Below, piece after piece: positions 4,601 to 8,282 of a stretch of 8,282 nt of DNA. How positions within the stretch are numbered: position 1 is the stretch's first letter; every line of letters begins with the position of its first letter. The notes beneath the pieces are model-generated. The model saw only the letters and a program-made list of their open reading frames with translations, was not told the origin of the DNA and ran no database searches. The stretch lies in contig JAZDOR010000162.1 of assembly GCA_043798435.1 (NCBI GenBank), positions 1 to 8,282 of the forward strand, read 5' to 3'. The position numbers and the translations under genes were made by a program. This DNA is from JAGUXG01 sp043798435 (GTDB lineage: Bacteria > UBA9089 > UBA9088 > JAGUXG01).

Positions 4601-6694
4601 TTAACTTTTGCCCTCAATTTCTTTTGTTATTAAATCTTCCCACTTGTCTAAAGCACTCTGGAATTCTTCTATCGTTGTGTCCTCTAATTTCCACACTTCA
4701 TTCAATCTATTATCTGCTTTTTTGATATCGGGATTTCTTAACTGAAGCTCATCGTGGTCAACATCGCCTATTTTTTGTAGGGTTTCATTATAAAGTTTAT
4801 GAAAGGTGTCCTCCCTCTGTTTGTCAGTTTGTGGGATACCTTCTGACAAACTGACCAACCCAGCGTTATCAAGGGTTTCAGGGGTATTTTCACCCTTCAG
4901 TATGTCAGATGAATTATTGGGTGTGTTAGAATGTGGCATATATATAGGGTTAACATTCTGACACACCGACTTTGGGATATACACCAGCGATTTTTTATAG
5001 CCTTTTTTAATATCCCAAAAGATACCCTCGCCCTTTTTGAGAAGCCCTCTTATTTGACTATCCTTAAAACTCAGCTCTTCTTGTATCTTCTGCTTAAGAG
5101 CTTTCTGGATAGGTGGAGATTCAAACTGCTTTAGTATCTCATAGATAGCCTCCATCTTCTCTGTATCGGGGTCTTTGGCTTTCTCAAAGCCTTTTTCTGG
5201 GTCAAGAGAAAGATGAAGCTTCTCTATGGAGTTGTAACGAGTCTTTATCCGAGTGCCCAATGTATAAAGGTTTTCTGTATCAAATTCAACCGTCTCAGCA
5301 TCCTTAATGGCTTCGAGTCCGAGTATATGGTCAGCGAGGTCAAGAATGGCTGTAGAACCCTTAAATATACTTTCATTACCCTTTGGGCAATGGTGCAACA
5401 ATAAGACGGTAAAACCTTTATCTCGGAGCATTTTCAGCCTTTGCATTACCACCGCCATATCTTTGGAACTGTTCTCATCCGCAGACTGGGAGGCTCTCAA
5501 GGTGTCAATTATAAAGAGGCCAGGGGGTAACTCTCCGTATCGTATCCACTCACTGGTATCCAGTCGTGGTGGTGGTTCAGCAGAACTTCTGTTATGCCAA
5601 ACATAGAAATTCTCAGCTTTACCTATTTTTAAGCCCCGTTCCTTTAATACTTCCAATGGGTTTTCAAAATCCACAAAATAGACAGGGGTTTGATTAGTTG
5701 ACAAACCGCAAAAAGACTCACCCTTCGCAATTGCACATCCCATCTGCAAGGTCAACCAGGTCTTACCTATACCTCCCCTCCCAAAAAGTAATGTAATACT
5801 GTTCTTAGGAATTAGTCTCTCAACCAACCACTCGGTTCTTATGTCAAGCGTCAGGAGGTCATCCCATTTGAGCAGTTTATCAATTAGCTTTTCCTTTACT
5901 GGTTGCCATTCAGTAGCCTCTTTGACAAGCTCCACAAGTTTTTCTTTAGTTCCACCTCCTGCTATCCAGTCCGTGATGTCCCCTTTCTCTGGTAAATCTG
6001 GAAGCTCCACGACCTTCACGCTTTTAGCCACTTTCTTGAGGTTATTCGCTACATCTTGACCGTGCTTTCTGCCTGGCTCATCATTATCTGGGATTACAAC
6101 AACCTTTTTACCCTTAAAATACTCATTATATTCTTGCTTCCATTTCCCCGCACCCCCTGGGCAACAGGTAGCAACAAAACCAAGACTCCTCAGGTTATCA
6201 GCATCCTTTTCGCCTTCAACAATGAATACCTCCTGTGCCTCAATCACTTCAGGGAGGTCATAAATAACCCGTCTTACACCTTCAATATTCCACACCCACC
6301 CACCTTTACCATCGGGTCTTCTCTGAGCAAAGGCTTTAGGTTCATATCTCACAGCCTGAGAGAGCAGATTACCAGATTCGTCTTCATAGTCATAGGTCTT
6401 GATTACCTGTCTTTGAGGTTTAGGGGAAATCCCTGCTCGCCCTGCAAGAGCCTCATTAGCCTCTTTGAAGGTTACACTGTGCTTTGCCATATAAAAATCA
6501 AAGACAGACCCTTTCTTTTCACAACCAAAGCAGTGAAAAAGCCCTGTTTTGAGGTCTATTGAGAGGCTTGGGTGGGAATCATCGTGAAAGGGGCACAATT
6601 CCTGTGCTTTGTCGTTTTTGACCTTTATGGAAGGTAGCTCTGAAGCATAATAAGCCTCAAAATCAAAATTCTTCAATATCTCTTCTTTTTGCAT
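4601..6694 (-). CDS. Primase-helicase fusion: CHC2 zinc finger, TOPRIM and RepA-like RecA ATPase
   Basis: This is probably the replication initiator of the element. Residue numbers here count from the ATG at 6703. A CHC2 primase zinc finger uses Cys37, His40, Cys58 and Cys61. A TOPRIM domain at about 157-235 has VEGEKD (Glu163) and IPDNDEPG (Asp206, Asp208), the metal-binding acids. A RecA-like hexameric helicase of RepA/AAA_25 type at about 285-505 has Walker A GRGGIGKT (308-315), Walker B FIIDT (Asp400) and LLLHHCPKG (434-442). A winged-helix region at about 515-575 is followed by a linker (579-629) and a helical tail. All key residues are present. The best ribosome binding site, AAGGAGG (6710-6704), is 9 nt from the ATG at 6694 but only 0-3 nt from those at 6703 and 6700, so I chose 6694 (697 residues). 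It follows the DUF5659 gene by 22 bp in the same operon. The linker is encoded by unusual palindromic DNA. Confidence 0.93.
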   Translation of the reverse strand: MQKEEILKNFDFEAYYASELPSIKVKNDKAQELCPFHDDSHPSLSIDLKTGLFHCFGCEKKGSVFDFYMAKHSVTFKEANEALAGRAGISPKPQRQVIKTYDYEDESGNLLSQAVRYEPKAFAQRRPDGKGGWVWNIEGVRRVIYDLPEVIEAQEVFIVEGEKDADNLRSLGFVATCCPGGAGKWKQEYNEYFKGKKVVVIPDNDEPGRKHGQDVANNLKKVAKSVKVVELPDLPEKGDITDWIAGGGTKEKLVELVKEATEWQPVKEKLIDKLLKWDDLLTLDIRTEWLVERLIPKNSITLLFGRGGIGKTWLTLQMGCAIAKGESFCGLSTNQTPVYFVDFENPLEVLKERGLKIGKAENFYVWHNRSSAEPPPRLDTSEWIRYGELPPGLFIIDTLRASQSADENSSKDMAVVMQRLKMLRDKGFTVLLLHHCPKGNESIFKGSTAILDLADHILGLEAIKDAETVEFDTENLYTLGTRIKTRYNSIEKLHLSLDPEKGFEKAKDPDTEKMEAIYEILKQFESPPIQKALKQKIQEELSFKDSQIRGLLKKGEGIFWDIKKGYKKSLVYIPKSVCQNVNPIYMPHSNTPNNSSDILKGENTPETLDNAGLVSLSEGIPQTDKQREDTFHKLYNETLQKIGDVDHDELQLRNPDIKKADNRLNEVWKLEDTTIEEFQSALDKWEDLITKEIEGKS
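4819..4967. repeat. Cluster of palindromes inside the primase-helicase gene
   Basis: GTTTGTCAG (4819-4827) pairs perfectly with CTGACAAAC (4843-4851). GGTGTGTTAGAATGT (4920-4934) pairs at 14 of 15 positions with ACATTCTGACACACC (4953-4967). A weaker AAGGGT/ACCCTT pair lies between them near 4871-4896. They all fall in the segment encoding residues 579-629, between the winged-helix region and the helical tail, where the protein looks unstructured (Asn, Thr, Pro, Ser rich). They do not break the frame. Confidence 0.7.
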
Positions 6695-6716
6695 TTGCAT
6701 CATCCTCCTTATGCTA

Positions 6717-6959
6717 CTAATAGTTATTGTGCAACATCGCCTTAAGGTTCTGTATTTTATCCTTATAAGCTAACGGATTCACAGACCCCTTGCCCGCATA
6801 ATAGCTTTGAATAAGAGCTTCTCTTTCAGGTATGTCCCTAAGAATGAAAAGTGTCCTATGTGGGTCTGTCTTTGTAGTTCCAATAAGCTCCAGTCCTGAA
6901 GCTAAAAGGTAGGCGGTTAGATAAAAATCTGATGAGGTGTATTCCTTATTTGTCTTCAT
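6717..6959 (-). CDS. DUF5659 domain protein
   Basis: The protein has 80 residues and matches what I know of the DUF5659 family, found in phages and integrated elements, often beside replication genes. Features typical of it are the N-terminal SDFYLTAYLLASG (residues 9-21), a beta-strand region TLFILRD (36-42), EREALIQSYYAG (45-56), and the C-terminal VNPLAYKDKIQNLKAML (60-76). Its molecular role is not known. The ATG at 6959 has a good ribosome binding site, GGAGG (6970-6966), 6 nt away. It is the first gene of the replication operon and is followed 22 bp later by the primase-helicase start, whose ribosome binding site begins 6 bp after this stop. A promoter overlapped by a perfect palindrome lies upstream, so the operon is probably repressor controlled. 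Confidence 0.8.
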   Translation of the reverse strand: MKTNKEYTSSDFYLTAYLLASGLELIGTTKTDPHRTLFILRDIPEREALIQSYYAGKGSVNPLAYKDKIQNLKAMLHNNY

Positions 6960-6982
6960 TTGTATCCTCCGTAGTTATTATG

Positions 6983-7017
6983 AAAACAGTATAAACTGTT
7001 TTTTTATTTCTTGCTAA
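6983..7017 (-). promoter_or_regulatory. Promoter of the DUF5659-primase operon with an overlapping palindromic operator
   Basis: On the minus strand, TTAGCA (7017-7012) is followed after 18 bp by TATACT (6993-6988). The -10 lies inside a perfect 20-bp palindrome, AAAACAGT-ATAA-ACTGTTTT on the plus strand (6983-7002). A dimeric protein bound there would block the promoter. The repressor is not identified. The excisionase-like protein or a gene beyond the window are candidates. Confidence 0.5.
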
Positions 7018-7018
7018 A

Positions 7019-7044
7019 GACGCCACAGAAATTTCTCTGGCGTC
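7019..7044. repeat. 26-bp near-perfect palindrome next to the operon promoter
   Basis: GACGCCA (7019-7025) and TGGCGTC (7038-7044) pair perfectly. The inner AGAAA/TTTCT also pairs, leaving a single C-C mismatch in 13 base pairs. It ends one base before the -35 element. Neither strand has a clear T-run after it, so a protein-binding site is more likely than a terminator. A third terminator cannot be excluded. Confidence 0.55.
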
Positions 7045-7048
7045 CCCT

Positions 7049-7088
7049 AAAAACAAAAACCCAACTGACTAAAAATAGTCAATTGGGC
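7049..7088 (-). terminator. Rho-independent terminator after the eight-cysteine protein gene
   Basis: On the minus strand, CCCAATTGACTA (7087-7076) pairs with TAGTCAGTTGGG (7071-7060) in 12 base pairs, one of them T-G, around a TTTT loop. TTTTTGTTTTT (7059-7049) follows. This is a textbook intrinsic terminator, 29 bp past the stop codon. Confidence 0.88.
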
Positions 7089-7094
7089 TTTAGC

Positions 7095-7119
7095 AAAAAA
7101 TAGCTTTTCTAAAAAGCTA
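7095..7119 (-). terminator. First of two tandem terminators, overlapping the stop codon
   Basis: On the minus strand, TAGCTTTT (7119-7112) pairs with AAAAGCTA (7108-7101) around a 3-nt loop, and TTTTTT follows (7100-7095). The first three bases are the TAG stop codon of the upstream gene, so translating ribosomes would disturb the hairpin. The stem is AT-rich and weaker than that of the second terminator. Confidence 0.55.
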
Positions 7120-8085
7120 AGTCTTCAGCTTACCTCTAAATCGCTTTATGGCTTTTTTGATAACATCTTCAAGGTGTGATGACTCGCTTGTTCCATTTGA
7201 GCTACAATACTCTTTCACATCAGCATCAAAGGTCTCAGCATCACATTCCTTTAAGTATTTTGCCATCTCTTTATAATCATTAGAGTCTTTATTATATCTT
7301 TGGAGATGCTTTTGCCAGTCTTCTTTTTTCTTGATATTGTCTAAAACCAACTTTTCAACATCTTGAGGGTGCTCCTTTTTCCATATCTCAACTATATCCC
7401 TGTAACTCTTGCCTTCCAAGTGAAGCAGATACCATTCCTTGTCCCTTTCATAGTTTGTGGTCATCTCTTTTGGCTCACCTAAATAATGGTCTCTGTTTTC
7501 CTTAATACTCTTCCATCTCTCTATAAGCTGTTTACGGGTAGTATCTATGAATATTTCAACAAATACCCTCTTAAACTCTGACAAATCTAAACTTCTACAG
7601 ATAGGACAGCGTGGTCTGAAATCCTTTTTTTGACAACTTGGACAGATGCACTCAGGGCAATAATCCTCTTCCGTAGCCTTGTCCTGCCTGAATTTATGTG
7701 TGCACTCTTTACAACCATACATATCCTCTAAATGCATAATGGGATCAGGAAAGGTGTCCTTCTTAAGAAAGTATCGTCTATGGAAGTATCCCTGGACAGT
7801 TCTCTCTATTTTGTCTATAGGCTGGTATTTCTCCCAAAATTTACCCCATTCTTTCAGATAATCATCTGTTTTAGACACATCCTTTAGCATTCCATACTCG
7901 TCAAATTTATATTTTTCCATTAACCTCTCTAAGCCTTCAATAAAGCCTGATGTTAGTATCAACCTCTCTATCTCTCTAACTTTGCTTAGTTTTAGAAGCT
8001 TCTTTCCCTGCTTCAGTTCAGAGAGATAGCTTCTGATTTTTTCAACATTCTGGTTAGTATCTTTTTTCATCCTCATCTTCATCAT
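7117..8085 (-). CDS. Unrecognised eight-cysteine (probable zinc-binding) protein
   Basis: I do not recognise this 322-residue protein. Its clearest feature is eight cysteines in four CxxC pairs within 39 residues: 125/128 (CKEC), 143/146 (CPEC), 148/151 (CPSC) and 160/163 (CPIC). These could hold two zinc ions in a ribbon or RING-like fold. On either side it is charged and helical. Residues 14-60 may form a coiled or helical hairpin. A segment at 225-238 (GKSYRDIVEIWKKE) looks like the first helices of a helix-turn-helix, which would suggest nucleic-acid binding, but this is only a pattern impression. No signal peptide or membrane segment is present. The ATG at 8085 has only a weak AGG (8095-8093), inside a small AGCC-AATA-GGCT hairpin. 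In-frame ATGs at 8082, 8076 and 8070 are alternatives. Two tandem terminators close the gene. Four 9-bp repeats lie just upstream. Confidence 0.72.
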   Translation of the reverse strand: MMKMRMKKDTNQNVEKIRSYLSELKQGKKLLKLSKVREIERLILTSGFIEGLERLMEKYKFDEYGMLKDVSKTDDYLKEWGKFWEKYQPIDKIERTVQGYFHRRYFLKKDTFPDPIMHLEDMYGCKECTHKFRQDKATEEDYCPECICPSCQKKDFRPRCPICRSLDLSEFKRVFVEIFIDTTRKQLIERWKSIKENRDHYLGEPKEMTTNYERDKEWYLLHLEGKSYRDIVEIWKKEHPQDVEKLVLDNIKKKEDWQKHLQRYNKDSNDYKEMAKYLKECDAETFDADVKEYCSSNGTSESSHLEDVIKKAIKRFRGKLKT

Positions 8086-8099
8086 AAATAGCCTATTGG

Positions 8100-8135
8100 C
8101 TGATATTCCTGATCTTTCTGATATTACTGATGTTT
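8100..8135. repeat. Four tandem 9-bp direct repeats upstream of the eight-cysteine gene
   Basis: CTGATATTC, CTGATCTTT, CTGATATTA and CTGATGTTT follow one another without gaps (consensus CTGATNTTN). On the minus strand they read NAANATCAG and lie 15 bp upstream of the ATG at 8085, between that gene and the toxin stop at 8156. Their size and regular phasing resemble regulator or initiator binding sites (iteron-like), but no bound protein can be named. Confidence 0.7.
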
Positions 8136-8155
8136 TGTGTGGGGTGTGAGGGAGG

Positions 8156-8282
8156 TCAGGAAGAGATTAAACCAAAGGGAAAGAGTCTTTTTATCTCCTT
8201 ATAGGTCTCTTCAGACCTTCGGGCTATCTTGCCAATCTCTATCAACATCTTTTTATCATCAACCATATAGATAACCCGCCAA
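8156..8282 (-). CDS. RelE/ParE-family toxin, C-terminal part (runs off the window)
   Basis: The last 41 residues of a gene continuing beyond the right edge are visible. They begin with WRVIYMVDDKKMLIEIGKIA. The strand pattern RVIY-x-VDD followed by a second hydrophobic strand is typical of the C-terminal half of RelE/ParE/HigB-type toxins of type II toxin-antitoxin systems, most of which cleave mRNA on the ribosome. The tail RRSEETYKEIKRLFPFG is helical and may be a family variation. No antitoxin is seen downstream, where the next gene encodes the eight-cysteine protein, so it must lie beyond the window or be absent. The family call rests on a short fragment. Confidence 0.55.
   Translation of the reverse strand, partial: WRVIYMVDDKKMLIEIGKIARRSEETYKEIKRLFPFGLISS

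Noticed and set aside
6056..6562. 168-codon plus-strand open frame
   Set aside because: It lies wholly antisense to the primase-helicase zinc-finger and TOPRIM region, which has clear motifs. The frame has no recognisable domain and no ribosome binding site I trust.
6983..7002. Perfect palindrome considered as a LexA (SOS) box
   Set aside because: Its arms read ACAGT-ATAA-ACTGT, the reverse of the CTG-N10-CAG arrangement, and do not fit the shorter Gram-positive consensus well. It is kept only as a generic operator.
4132..8282. Element considered as a complete prophage or a defence island
   Set aside because: No capsid, portal, terminase, lysis, conjugation or recognised defence gene is visible. 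Only one end of the element is in the window, so its class cannot be set.

Overview
The window joins ordinary bacterial chromosome (about 1-2690) to one end of an integrated mobile element (about 2767 to beyond 8282), with a threonine tRNA gene at the junction. The sequence is AT-rich, with Lys/Glu-rich proteins, a tRNA without an encoded CCA, and several imperfect palindromes built from short repeated words in the intergenic spaces. Together these suggest an uncultured anaerobe-type bacterium such as a Nitrospirota or deltaproteobacterial lineage. That taxonomic guess is weak, because no marker gene is present.

Host side: a secreted S41 carboxyl-terminal processing protease (250-1608, +) converges on a membrane-anchored HEAT-repeat protein (1900-2445, -). 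The spaces around them hold three different large imperfect inverted repeats (6-109, 1669-1752, 2468-2672) and three copies of a promoter-like 24-bp repeat (116, 1762 and 1862).

Junction: a tRNA-Thr(CGU) (2695-2766, -) starts 12 bp beyond the integrase stop. It has a C29-C41 mismatch in the anticodon stem and an A49-C65 mismatch in the T stem. Its 5' half lies on the element side, which is the reverse of the usual tRNA-targeting layout.

Element side: every gene runs on the minus strand toward the tRNA. In transcription order they are the C-terminus of a probable RelE/ParE-type toxin (8156 to window edge), an unrecognised eight-cysteine protein (7117-8085), two tandem terminators, a palindrome-flanked promoter, a DUF5659 protein (6717-6959), a primase-helicase fusion (4601-6694), a CCCH zinc protein (4132-4551), a small MerR/excisionase-type DNA-binding protein (3884-4090), and a tyrosine integrase (2779-3822) with its own promoter. 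Integrase plus putative excisionase plus a self-contained primase-helicase indicates an integrative element able to start its own replication, such as an integrated plasmid, phage-plasmid or phage satellite. No capsid, terminase, conjugation or recognised defence gene is visible, so its class is open. I found no new system I can name with confidence. The best leads are the tRNA junction, the palindromes inside the primase gene, and the eight-cysteine protein with four 9-bp direct repeats upstream.
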